From the NCBI GenBank assembly GCA_036506495.1, contig DASXRQ010000161.1:1-57606 (forward strand): DNA of 57,606 nt. Direction: 5' to 3'. Both the position numbers and the translations under genes were made by a program. Shown one piece after another: positions 44,766 through 53,238 of the stretch. The notes under the pieces were generated by a model that saw nothing but the letters and a program-made list of their open reading frames with translations, ran no database searches and was not told the DNA's origin. The DNA comes from DASXRC01 sp036506495 (GTDB lineage Bacteria; Actinomycetota; Actinomycetes; Mycobacteriales; Micromonosporaceae). Positions within the stretch are counted from its first letter, which is position 1. Each line of letters opens with the position of its first letter.

Positions 44766-46808
44766 GTGGTCGATCCCGCCCAGTACCGCCCCGCGCCCGG
44801 CACCGTGCCGGACGCGCCCGGCGTCTACCGGTTCCGGGATGCCACGAGTCGAGTCATCTACGTCGGCAAGGCGAAGAGCCTGCGGAGCCGGCTCAACTCG
44901 TACTTCGGCGACACGTGGGCGCTGCACCCGCGCACCCAGCAGATGCTGACCACGGCGGCCGCCGTTGACTGGGTCACCGTGACCACCGAGGTCGAGGCGC
45001 TTCAGCTGGAGTACGCCTGGATCAAGGAATACGACCCTCGCTTCAACATCAGGTACCGCGACGACAAGTCGTACCCGTACCTCGCGGTCACGCTGAACGA
45101 GGAGTACCCACGGCTGCAGGTCATGCGCGGGGCCAAGCGCAAGGGGGTGCGTTACTTCGGGCCGTACTCACATGCCTGGGCGATCCGCGAGACGCTCGAC
45201 CTGCTGCTGCGGGTCTTCCCGGCGCGTACCTGCTCGTCCGGTGTTTTCAAGCGGGCCGGCCAGATCGGCCGGCCGTGCCTGCTGGGTTACATCGGCAAGT
45301 GCTCCGCCCCCTGTGTCGGCAGCGTCACCGCGGAGGAGCACCGGCGGATCGTCGAGGAATTCTGTGACTTCATGGCCGGGCGGACCGACACGATGGTCCG
45401 CCGGCTCGACCGGGAGATGCAGGAGGCCGCGGAGCGGCTGGAGTTCGAGCAGGCGGCGCGGCTGCGCGATGACATCGCGGCGCTCCGGCGCGCGATGGAG
45501 AAGCAGGCCGTGGTGCTCGGCGACGGCACGGACGCCGACGTGGTGGCCTTCGCGGAGGATCCGCTCGAGGCAGCGGTGCAGGTTTTTCACGTACGCGGCG
45601 GCCGGGTGCGCGGGCAACGCGGCTGGGTGGTGGAAAAGACCGAGGAGCTGACGACCGGCGACCTGGTCCACCACTTCTGCACGCAGGTGTACGGCGCGGA
45701 GCAGGGCGAGACCGACGTGCCGCGCGAGCTGCTCGTGCCGGCACTGCCGGCGGACGCCGACGCCCTCGCGGAGTGGCTGTCCGGGCACCGCGGCGGCCGG
45801 GTGACGCTGCGGGTGCCACAGCGCGGCGACAAGCGGGCGCTGATGGAGACCGTTGCCCGCAACGCCGGCGAGGCGCTGGCCCGTCACAAGCTGCGCCGCG
45901 CCGGTGACCTGACCACGAGGAGCAAGGCGCTCGACGAGATCGGCGACGCGCTCGGCATGGCGACCGCGCCGTTGCGCATCGAGTGTTACGACGTCTCGCA
46001 GATCCAGGGCACCGACGTCGTCGCCAGCATGGTGGTCTTCGAGGATGGGCTGCCACGCAAGAGCGAGTACCGCCGGTTCGCCGTGCGCGGCGCGACCGAC
46101 GACGTGGCGGCGATGTCGGAGGTGCTGCGCCGGCGGTTCGCCCGGTACCTCGACGCGCGTGCCGAGACCGGCGAGCTGGGCGAGGAGACCACGATCGACC
46201 CCGACCGGCCGGGCATCGACCCGACCACCGGCCGGCCGCGCAAGTTCGCGTACCCCCCGCAACTGGTCGTCGTCGACGGCGGCCAGCCACAGGTGAACGC
46301 GGCGGCGGCCGTGCTCGCGGAGCTGGGCATCGACGATGTCGCGGTCTGTGGCCTGGCTAAGCGGCTCGAGGAGGTCTGGTTGCCGTCCGGCCCGGACGGC
46401 TCGGGGGCCTTTCCGGTCATCCTTCCGCGCACGTCCGAGGCGCTGTACCTGTTGCAGCGGGTCCGCGACGAGGCGCACCGGTTCGCGATCACGTTCCACC
46501 GGCAGCGTCGCTCGAAGCGGATGACCGCGAGCAGCCTGGACAACGTCCCGGGGCTGGGTGAGGTGCGGCGCAAGGCGCTGCTGCGTCAGTTCGGGTCGCT
46601 CAAGCGGCTCGCGTCGGCCAGCGCCGAGGAGATAGCCACCGCGCCGGGCGTCGGCCGGCGTACCGCCGAGGCGATCATCGCCGCGCTGCGCGGCGCCGAC
46701 CCGTCGACGGTCGCCGACCCGCCGTCGGTCGCCGACCCGCCGTCGGTCGCCGACCCGCCGACGGTCGCCGATGTGCCCGACCCGGGTGTCGGCCCGGACG
46801 GCACCTAG
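44766..46808 (+). CDS. uvrC: excinuclease ABC subunit C
   Basis: 680-residue dual endonuclease that incises both sides of a lesion. N-terminal GIY-YIG domain with GVYRFRDATSRVIYVGKAKS; a UVR motif (about 205-240, LEFEQAARLRDDIAALRRAM) for UvrB; a C-terminal RNase H-like nuclease region IECYDVSQIQGTDVVASMVV and VVDGGQPQVNAA; and a helix-hairpin-helix end (VPGLGEVRRKALLRQFG, then APGVGRRTAEAI). The last 35 residues are a hexapeptide repeat (VADPPS) from tandem 18-base units, an odd extension. GTG start has TACGCT 6 bases upstream, so it may be leaderless. rapZ starts 12 bases downstream. Confidence 0.98.
   Translation: MVDPAQYRPAPGTVPDAPGVYRFRDATSRVIYVGKAKSLRSRLNSYFGDTWALHPRTQQMLTTAAAVDWVTVTTEVEALQLEYAWIKEYDPRFNIRYRDDKSYPYLAVTLNEEYPRLQVMRGAKRKGVRYFGPYSHAWAIRETLDLLLRVFPARTCSSGVFKRAGQIGRPCLLGYIGKCSAPCVGSVTAEEHRRIVEEFCDFMAGRTDTMVRRLDREMQEAAERLEFEQAARLRDDIAALRRAMEKQAVVLGDGTDADVVAFAEDPLEAAVQVFHVRGGRVRGQRGWVVEKTEELTTGDLVHHFCTQVYGAEQGETDVPRELLVPALPADADALAEWLSGHRGGRVTLRVPQRGDKRALMETVARNAGEALARHKLRRAGDLTTRSKALDEIGDALGMATAPLRIECYDVSQIQGTDVVASMVVFEDGLPRKSEYRRFAVRGATDDVAAMSEVLRRRFARYLDARAETGELGEETTIDPDRPGIDPTTGRPRKFAYPPQLVVVDGGQPQVNAAAAVLAELGIDDVAVCGLAKRLEEVWLPSGPDGSGAFPVILPRTSEALYLLQRVRDEAHRFAITFHRQRRSKRMTASSLDNVPGLGEVRRKALLRQFGSLKRLASASAEEIATAPGVGRRTAEAIIAALRGADPSTVADPPSVADPPSVADPPTVADVPDPGVGPDGT
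46707..46778 (+). repeat. 18-base tandem repeat at the 3' end of uvrC
   Basis: Units ACGGTCGCCGACCCGCCG at 46707-46724, then TCGGTCGCCGACCCGCCG at 46725-46742 and 46743-46760, then a degenerate copy 46761-46778. In frame with uvrC they encode (S/T)VADPP. The array adds about 24 residues after the conserved helix-hairpin-helix domain and probably arose by slippage. Confidence 0.9.
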
Positions 46809-46820
46809 GATCGGTGCATT

Positions 46821-47789
46821 GTGACCACAGGATCACCGCCGCCGGATGCGGTGCCGGCGGACGACGCGCCGGCCGAGGCGGCCCTTGCCGATGCCGGGAA
46901 CGACGACGTGGACCCGGAAGCGACCCGCTCCGACACCGACCTCGTCGTCGTCACCGGCGTCTCGGGCGGCGGGCGCAGCACGGTGGCCCGTGCGCTGGAG
47001 AACGTCGGCTTCTACGTCGTCGACAACCTGCCGCAGGCACTGATGCTTGATATGGCGGAGTTGGCGTACCAGGCCGGCGGCTCCGCCCGGCAGACGGCGA
47101 TGGTGCTCGACGTGCGCAGCCGCGCGTTCTCCACCGATCTGGCCGGCGCCATCCGCGCGCTGCGGGAACGCGGCTTTCATCCACGGGTGGTGTTCGTCGA
47201 TGCCGACGACGAGGTACTCATCCGGCGGTTCGAGAGCGTCCGGCGGTCGCATCCGCTGCAGGGTGACGGCCGGCTCGCCGACGGCATCGCCGCGGAGCGC
47301 AAGCTGCTCTCCGAGGCCCGCGACCAGGCCGACGTGATCATAGACACGAGCCACCTCAACGTGAACCAGCTGCGCGTCCGGGTCGAGGAGCTGTTTGGCG
47401 GGGAGGATGCCCGGCGGCTGCGGGTCACCGTGCTGTCCTTCGGGTTCAAGTACGGCCTGCCGCCGGACGCCGACTTCGTGCTGGACGCCCGTTTCCTGCC
47501 CAACCCGTTCTGGGAGCCGCAGCTGCGCGACCTGACCGGCAACGACGAGGCGGTCAGTCGGTTCGTGCTCGGCCAGCACGGCGCGACGACATTCGTCGAA
47601 ACGTACGCCCGGCTGATCAACGCGACCGCACCGGGCTTCGAGCGGGAGGGCAAGCGGTACCTCACCGTCGCCGTCGGCTGCACCGGCGGGAAGCACCGCA
47701 GCGTCGCCATCGCCGAGGAGCTCGCCCGCCGCCTGCGCCAGCTGCGGCTGTCCGCCAACGCCCAGCACCGCGACCTGGGGCGCGAATGA
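46821..47789 (+). CDS. rapZ: RNase adapter / P-loop protein RapZ (YvcJ)
   Basis: 322 residues. P-loop GVSGGGRSTVARALE near residue 48, with arginine where many homologues have lysine; this is normal for actinobacterial members. Downstream are VVDNLPQALMLDMAEL, VVFVDADDEVLIRRFESVRR, and the C-terminal RapZ domain with GLPPDADFVLDARFLPNPFW and CTGGKHRSVAIAEEL. In E. coli RapZ controls GlmZ small-RNA decay; in Gram-positives the role is less clear. A disordered acidic stretch precedes the P-loop. TAGGAT 9 bases before GTG 46821 is a possible -10. Overlaps yvcK by ATGA. Confidence 0.95.
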   Translation: MTTGSPPPDAVPADDAPAEAALADAGNDDVDPEATRSDTDLVVVTGVSGGGRSTVARALENVGFYVVDNLPQALMLDMAELAYQAGGSARQTAMVLDVRSRAFSTDLAGAIRALRERGFHPRVVFVDADDEVLIRRFESVRRSHPLQGDGRLADGIAAERKLLSEARDQADVIIDTSHLNVNQLRVRVEELFGGEDARRLRVTVLSFGFKYGLPPDADFVLDARFLPNPFWEPQLRDLTGNDEAVSRFVLGQHGATTFVETYARLINATAPGFEREGKRYLTVAVGCTGGKHRSVAIAEELARRLRQLRLSANAQHRDLGRE

Positions 47790-48787
47790 TCCGGGCGACG
47801 AGGGTCGTGGCGTTCGGCGGCGGGCATGGGCTGGCCGCGTCGCTGCGTGCGTTGCGCCGATGCTCCGGCGAGCTGCCGCTCGACATCACCGCGGTGGTCA
47901 CCGTCGGCGACGATGGCGGGTCGAGCGGCCGGCTGCGGGCCGAGCGTGACGTGCTCCCGCCGGGCGACCTCCGCCAGGCCCTGGCCGCGCTGGCCGCCGA
48001 CGATCCGGCAAGCACGCTGACTGCGGCGCTGTTGCAGCACCGGTTCGCTGCTACGCCCCCGGCCGAGGGTGGACTCGCGGCCGCGCCCAGCTCGCCGGAC
48101 GCCCTGACCGGGCACGCCGTGGGGAACCTCGTGCTCTGCGGCCTGATGGAGCTGCTCGGCGACCCCGTGGCGGCCCTCGACCACGCCGCCGGCCTGGTGC
48201 GAGCTGGCGGGCGGGTGCTGCCGATGTCCCGGGAGCCGGTCGGGATCGAGGCCGACGTACGAGGTGCCAACCCGGCACGGCCGAGTGAGCTGACGACCGT
48301 TCGTGGGCAGCACGCGGTCGCCGTCACACCCGGTCACGTCGAATCGGTGCGCTTGACACCGGCCGGCCCACCGGCGTGCACGGAGGCGACCGAGGCCGTC
48401 GGCGTCGCCGACTGGCTGATCTTCGGTCCGGGCAGCTGGTACACGAGCGTGATCCCGCACTTGCTCCTCCCGGACCTGGCCGCCGCGATCGTGGCCAGCC
48501 CGGCCCGGCGCCTAGTCCTGCTCAACCTGGCGCCCGAGAACGAGACGCTGGGGCTGTCGCTGGCCGACCACCTCGCGGCCCTGTCCTGGTATGTGCCCGA
48601 GCTGCGCATTGATGTGGTGCTAGCTGACGGGAAAGCGCTAGGAGACCCCGAACCCGTCGATCGTGCGGCAGAATCGCTGGGTGCCCGGCTCGTCGTCGCC
48701 CCGGTCGCCGTTGCGGACGGCGCGCCCCGGCACGATCCGGTGGCGCTCGGGGAAGCCCTGGTGCCCGTCGTGGGCGCCGATCGTTAA
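47786..48787 (+). CDS. yvcK: gluconeogenesis factor YvcK / CofD-like protein
   Basis: 333 residues of the YvcK/YbhK-CofD family. FGGGHGLAASLRALRRC at the N-terminus and VTVGDDGGSSGRLRAERDVL are hallmark, with GPGSWYTSVIPHLLLPDLAA further on. In Bacillus and mycobacteria YvcK/CuvA is linked to carbon use and cell-wall homeostasis and binds UDP-sugars. Start overlaps rapZ (ATGA) and whiA follows after 36 bases, the conserved rapZ-yvcK-whiA order. The central Ala/Pro-rich stretch near residues 90-105 is longer than usual. Confidence 0.95.
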   Translation: MIRATRVVAFGGGHGLAASLRALRRCSGELPLDITAVVTVGDDGGSSGRLRAERDVLPPGDLRQALAALAADDPASTLTAALLQHRFAATPPAEGGLAAAPSSPDALTGHAVGNLVLCGLMELLGDPVAALDHAAGLVRAGGRVLPMSREPVGIEADVRGANPARPSELTTVRGQHAVAVTPGHVESVRLTPAGPPACTEATEAVGVADWLIFGPGSWYTSVIPHLLLPDLAAAIVASPARRLVLLNLAPENETLGLSLADHLAALSWYVPELRIDVVLADGKALGDPEPVDRAAESLGARLVVAPVAVADGAPRHDPVALGEALVPVVGADR

Positions 48788-48823
48788 CCGTACGAAGAAA
48801 CGGCCCCACGAGGTGACGACACG

Positions 48824-49804
48824 ATGGCGATGACCGCGGCGGTCAAGGACGAGCTGAGCAGGGTCGACGTGCCAAAGCCCTGCTGCCGACGGGCCGAAAT
48901 GGCCGCGCTGCTGCGCTTCGCGGGAGGGCTGCACATCGTATCCGGGCGCGTCGTGGTCGAGGCCGAACTCGACACCGGGGCTGTGGCTCGCCGGTTGCGC
49001 CGCGAGGTCGCCGAGGTCTACGGCTATCCGAGCGAGATTCACGTCCTCGCATCCGGGGGGCTACGCAAGGGCAGCCACTACATCGTTCGGGTCGTCAAGG
49101 ATGGCGAGGCACTCGCCCGGCAGACCGGGCTACTCGACGTGCGGGGGCGACCGGTGCGGGGTCTGCCGCCACATGTCGTCTCGGCCAACGTGTGCTGCGC
49201 GGTCTCGGCCTGGCGCGGCGCGTTCATGGCACACGGCTCGCTCACCGAGCCTGGCCGGTCCAGCGCCCTCGAGGTCACCTGCCCCGGCCCGGAGTCCGCG
49301 CTGGCGCTGGTCGGCGCCGCCCGCCGGATCGGCATCATCGCGAAGGCGCGGGAGGTCCGCGGGGTCGACCGGGTGGTCGTCAAGGACGGCGACGCGATCG
49401 CCGCGCTGCTCACCCGGATCGGCGCGCACTCCAGCGTGCTGACCTGGGAGGAGCGGCGGGTACGCCGGGAGGTCCGGGCGACCGCCAACCGGCTCGCGAA
49501 CTTCGACGACGCGAACCTGCGGCGGTCGGCGCGCGCGGCGGTGGCCGCGGCCGCTCGGGTCACGCGCGCGCTGGAGATCCTCGCCGACGACGCGCCCAAG
49601 CACCTGACCTCGGCCGGCCGGCTGCGGCTCGAGCACCGGCAGGCGTCCCTGGAGGAGCTGGGCGCGCTCGCCGATCCACCGTTGACCAAGGACGCGATCG
49701 CCGGGCGCATCCGACGGCTGCTCGCGCTGGCCGACAAGCGGGCCCGTGACCTGGGAATCCCGGACACGGAGGCGGCAGTCACCCCCGAGATGCTGATGAG
49801 CTGA
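48824..49804 (+). CDS. whiA: sporulation transcription regulator WhiA
   Basis: 326 residues. An N-terminal LAGLIDADG-homing-endonuclease-like part (MTAAVKDELSRVDVPKPCCR, then YIVRVVKDGEALARQTGLLD) precedes a C-terminal helix-turn-helix (LADPPLTKDAIAGRIRRLLA). In Streptomyces WhiA acts with WhiB in sporulation septation; in other Gram-positives it affects cell division and metabolism. ATG 48824 has GAGGTG 8 bases upstream. Its presence supports a differentiating actinobacterium but does not prove sporulation, as whiA is widely conserved. Confidence 0.97.
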   Translation: MAMTAAVKDELSRVDVPKPCCRRAEMAALLRFAGGLHIVSGRVVVEAELDTGAVARRLRREVAEVYGYPSEIHVLASGGLRKGSHYIVRVVKDGEALARQTGLLDVRGRPVRGLPPHVVSANVCCAVSAWRGAFMAHGSLTEPGRSSALEVTCPGPESALALVGAARRIGIIAKAREVRGVDRVVVKDGDAIAALLTRIGAHSSVLTWEERRVRREVRATANRLANFDDANLRRSARAAVAAAARVTRALEILADDAPKHLTSAGRLRLEHRQASLEELGALADPPLTKDAIAGRIRRLLALADKRARDLGIPDTEAAVTPEMLMS

Positions 49805-49824
49805 CCCAGCCACCCCCCCTTCTG

Positions 49825-49888
49825 GGTCGATCTAGGGCGAATGCTGGTGAGTGGACATCAACTAGCCAGAATTCGCCCTAGATCGACC
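49825..49888. repeat. long perfect palindrome between whiA and gap
   Basis: Arms GGTCGATCTAGGGCGAAT (49825-49842) and ATTCGCCCTAGATCGACC (49871-49888) are exactly complementary over 18 bases. One mismatch further in, CTGG pairs with CCAG, leaving a loop of about 17 bases. Located 20 bases after the whiA stop. It may act as a whiA terminator, a regulator site, or a dispersed repeat. It is unusually AT-containing. Confidence 0.9.
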
Positions 49889-50035
49889 GAAGCGAAGGGG
49901 GCGCCGCCGGTCTGCCCGAGCGGAGCGCGGACCTGCGACTCAGCTAGGGTCGCGGGAGAGACGGCGACGGGGCCGGATTGACCTATCGGCGGCCGATCCC
50001 TCGGGTCGGCGCACAGTGGCAAGGAGATGGGAACT

Positions 50036-51040
50036 GTGACCACCCGGGTTGGCATCAACGGTTTCGGCCGCATTGGCCGGAACTTCTTCCGGGCCGCGCT
50101 CGCGGCGGGCGCGGACATCCAGCTGGTCGGCGTCAACGACCTGACCGACAATGCCACGCTCGCGCATCTGCTCAAGTACGACAGCATTCTCGGCCGGCTG
50201 CCGTCCGAGGTGAAGGCGACCACGGACGAGATCACCGCTGGTGGCCAGACGTTCAAGGCGTTCGCGGAGCGCGACCCCAGCAGGCTGCCGTGGAGCGACC
50301 TCGGCGCCGACATCGTGATCGAGTCGACCGGGCTGTTCACGGATGCCACCAAGGCGAAGGTCCACGTCGACAACGGCGCCAAGAAGGTCATCATCTCGGC
50401 GCCGGCAAAGAATGAGGACGTCACGCTCGTCATGGGCGTCAACCACGACCAGTACGACCCCGCGAGGCACACGATCATCTCGAACGCGTCCTGCACCACG
50501 AACTGCCTGGCACCGATGGCGAAGGTCCTCCACGACGCGTTCACGATCGAGCGCGGACTCATGACGACCATCCACGCGTACACCCAGGACCAGAACCTGC
50601 AGGACGGCCCGCACAAGGACCTGCGCCGGGCCCGCGCCGCGGCGCTGAACATCGTGCCGACCTCCACCGGCGCCGCGAAGGCCATCGGGCTCGTGCTTCC
50701 CGAGCTCAAGGGCAAGCTCGATGGGTACGCCCTGCGGGTGCCGGTGCCGACAGGATCGGCGACGGACCTGACCGCCAAGGTCTCGCGCGACACTACGGTG
50801 GATGAGGTCAACGCCGCGATGAGGACCGCGGCGGAGGGACCACTGAAGGGCATCCTCACGTACACCGAGGACGAGATCGTGTCGACCGACATCGTGACCG
50901 ATCCGGCCTCGTGCATCTTCGACTCCGGTCTGACAAAGGTGATCGGCGACCAGGTCAAGATCGTCGGTTGGTACGACAACGAGTGGGGCTACTCGAACCG
51001 CCTGCTCGACCTCGTCGCCTACGTGGGCGCCTCGTTGTGA
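50036..51040 (+). CDS. gap: glyceraldehyde-3-phosphate dehydrogenase, type I
   Basis: 334 residues. NAD-binding GINGFGRIGRNFFRA opens the protein, and the active site is SNASCTTNCLAPM with catalytic C153. WYDNEWGYSNRLLDLV ends it. The aspartate-type residue in VGVNDLTDNATLAHLLKYDS suggests NAD specificity. GTG 50036 is preferred over ATG 50027 because AAGGAG (50021-50026) touches the ATG but is 9 bases from the GTG. First gene of the gap-pgk-tpiA glycolytic operon; its stop overlaps the pgk start. Confidence 0.97.
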   Translation: MTTRVGINGFGRIGRNFFRAALAAGADIQLVGVNDLTDNATLAHLLKYDSILGRLPSEVKATTDEITAGGQTFKAFAERDPSRLPWSDLGADIVIESTGLFTDATKAKVHVDNGAKKVIISAPAKNEDVTLVMGVNHDQYDPARHTIISNASCTTNCLAPMAKVLHDAFTIERGLMTTIHAYTQDQNLQDGPHKDLRRARAAALNIVPTSTGAAKAIGLVLPELKGKLDGYALRVPVPTGSATDLTAKVSRDTTVDEVNAAMRTAAEGPLKGILTYTEDEIVSTDIVTDPASCIFDSGLTKVIGDQVKIVGWYDNEWGYSNRLLDLVAYVGASL

Positions 51041-52236
51041 TGCGAACCCTCGACGATCTTCTCGGCGAGGGCGTGGACGGTCGGCGCGTGCTCGTTCGCG
51101 CCGACCTGAACGTCCCGTTCGACAAGGACCGCCCCGGCGTGATCTCCGACGATCTGCGCATCCGCGCGGTGCTGCCGACGCTGCGTGCGCTGCGCGACGC
51201 CGGCGCCGCGGTCATCGTCTGCTCGCACCTGGGCCGGCCCAAGGGGACACCGGATCCGAAGTACTCGCTCGCGCCCGTTGCCGCGCGGCTAGGCGAGCTG
51301 CTCGGAGCGCCGATCGCGTTCGCCGCGGACACGGTCGGTGGGTCCGCCCAGTCCGTCGTGGCCGACCTCGAGGGCGGCGAGGTGGCGCTCCTGGAGAACC
51401 TGCGGTTCAACCCCGGGGAGACGAGCAAGGACGACGCCGAGCGCGGGGCGTTCGCCGACCGGTTGGCTGGGTTCGCCGACGCGTACGTCAACGACGCGTT
51501 CGGCGCGGTTCACCGCAAGCACGCCAGCGTCTACGACGTGCCCGCGCGGCTGCCGAAGTACGCCGGCCACCTCGTGGTGGGGGAGGTCGAGGTGCTGCGC
51601 CGGCTGACGCACGAGCCCGAGCGGCCGTACGTCGTCGTGCTGGGCGGCTCGAAGGTCTCCGACAAGCTGGCGGTCATCGAGGCGCTGCTGCCCACCGTCG
51701 ACCGCCTCCTCATCGGCGGCGGCATGTGCTTCACGTTCCTCAAGGCGCAGGGGCACGAGGTCGGCAAGTCGCTGCTCGAGGACGACAGGGTCGAGACGTG
51801 TCGGGACCTGTTCGCCCGCGCCGGCGGACGGATCGTGCTCCCGGTCGACATCGTGGCCGCCACCGCGTTCGCCGCCGACGCCGCACACTCCACCGTGGAC
51901 GCCGACGCGATCCCGGCCGATCGGCTCGGACTGGACATCGGCCCGCGTACGGTGCAAGCGTTCGCCGACGCGCTGGCGGGCGCCCGCACGGTGTTCTGGA
52001 ACGGACCCATGGGTGTGTTCGAGTTCGCGCCGTTCGCGGCCGGCACGCGCGGCGTGGCTGAAGCGATCACGAAGGTCGACGGCTTCACCGTGGTCGGCGG
52101 TGGCGACTCCGCGGCGGCGGTGCGCGCGCTCGGCCTCGACGAGAACGCGTTCGGGCACATCTCGACCGGCGGGGGTGCCTCGCTGGAGTACCTGGAGGGC
52201 AAGACCCTCCCCGGCCTCGCCGCCCTGGAGCCGTAG
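51040..52236 (+). CDS. pgk: phosphoglycerate kinase
   Basis: 398 residues, full family length. Motifs: RVLVRADLNVPFDKDRPGVI near the N-terminus, CSHLGRPKGTPDPKYSLAPV, NDAFGAVHRKHAS, VLGGSKVSDKLAVIEAL, and GGGDSAAAVRALGLDE with the glycine-rich GHISTGGGASLEYLEGK end. Reversibly transfers phosphate from 1,3-bisphosphoglycerate to ADP. ATG 51040 shares one base with the gap stop. tpiA begins directly after the stop. Confidence 0.98.
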   Translation: MRTLDDLLGEGVDGRRVLVRADLNVPFDKDRPGVISDDLRIRAVLPTLRALRDAGAAVIVCSHLGRPKGTPDPKYSLAPVAARLGELLGAPIAFAADTVGGSAQSVVADLEGGEVALLENLRFNPGETSKDDAERGAFADRLAGFADAYVNDAFGAVHRKHASVYDVPARLPKYAGHLVVGEVEVLRRLTHEPERPYVVVLGGSKVSDKLAVIEALLPTVDRLLIGGGMCFTFLKAQGHEVGKSLLEDDRVETCRDLFARAGGRIVLPVDIVAATAFAADAAHSTVDADAIPADRLGLDIGPRTVQAFADALAGARTVFWNGPMGVFEFAPFAAGTRGVAEAITKVDGFTVVGGGDSAAAVRALGLDENAFGHISTGGGASLEYLEGKTLPGLAALEP

Positions 52237-53022
52237 ATGGCGAGGCGCGGCCGCCGGCCGTTGATGGCCGGCAACTGGAAGATGAACCTCAACCACCTCG
52301 AGGCCATCGCGCTCACCCAGAAGCTCGCGTTCAGCATGACCGAGCGGCAGCTCACCGACGTGGACGTGGTGGTGCTGCCGCCGTACACCGCCATCCGCAG
52401 CGTGCAGACGCTCGTCGACGGCGACAAGCTGCTGATCGGGTACGGGGCGCAGGACCTGTCCCGGCATCGGGCCGGCGCGTACACCGGGGAAATCTCGGGC
52501 GGCATGCTGGCCAAGCTCGGCTGCACATACGTCGTGGTCGGGCACTCCGAGCGCCGGGCCTACCACCACGAGGACGACGCGTTGGTCAACGCGAAGGTCA
52601 AGGCCGCGCTGGCCAGCGGTCTGGCGCCCATCGTCTGCGTGGGGGAGGGCCTGCCGGTTCGCGAGGCGGGCGAGCACGTGGCACACACCGTCGCCCAGCT
52701 CGACGCCGCCTTCGCCGGGCTGACCGCGGAAGACGTGGGGAGCGTCGTCGTCGCGTACGAGCCGGTATGGGCGATCGGCACCGGCAAGGTCGCGACCCCG
52801 GCGGACGCCCAGGAGGTCATCGGTGCGCTGCGGGCGCGGATCGCCCAGCGCTACTCCGCGGCGACGGCGGACCGGGTCCGGATTCTCTATGGCGGCTCGG
52901 TGAAGTCCGACAACATCGCGGGCATCATGGCACAGCCCGATGTGGACGGTGCCCTCGTGGGCGGCGCGAGCCTGGACCCCGAGGAGTTCGTGCGCATCTG
53001 CCGGTTCTACGAGGCTTCGTGA
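52237..53022 (+). CDS. tpiA: triosephosphate isomerase
   Basis: 261 residues with TIM-barrel catalytic residues: K in MAGNWKMNLNHLEA, H in VVVGHSERRAYHHED, and E in VVAYEPVWAIGTGKVATP; the phosphate-binding GGSVKSDN follows. Interconverts dihydroxyacetone phosphate and glyceraldehyde 3-phosphate. ATG 52237 immediately follows the pgk stop, adding a short basic N-terminus (MARRGRRP) before the conserved LMAGNWKMN; an internal ATG at 52264 is possible. End of the glycolytic operon. Confidence 0.97.
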   Translation: MARRGRRPLMAGNWKMNLNHLEAIALTQKLAFSMTERQLTDVDVVVLPPYTAIRSVQTLVDGDKLLIGYGAQDLSRHRAGAYTGEISGGMLAKLGCTYVVVGHSERRAYHHEDDALVNAKVKAALASGLAPIVCVGEGLPVREAGEHVAHTVAQLDAAFAGLTAEDVGSVVVAYEPVWAIGTGKVATPADAQEVIGALRARIAQRYSAATADRVRILYGGSVKSDNIAGIMAQPDVDGALVGGASLDPEEFVRICRFYEAS

Positions 53023-53238
53023 CTCCGCGAAGCGCCAGAAATGCGTAGCGCACGGTAACCGGTGGATGCCGGTCGGTGTCGATACGCATACCCGTCCGAT
53101 CGGATCCCCCGTGTCCCCATTCGATCCCCTAAAGTGTTGCGGGTGGCTCGGCGTGGCCCGATCCACCCACCCCTCGACCACCCCTAGCCAGGTGCTCGGC
53201 GGCGGCCGGTCGGCCGCCGCCACGCCGTAAGGACGATC

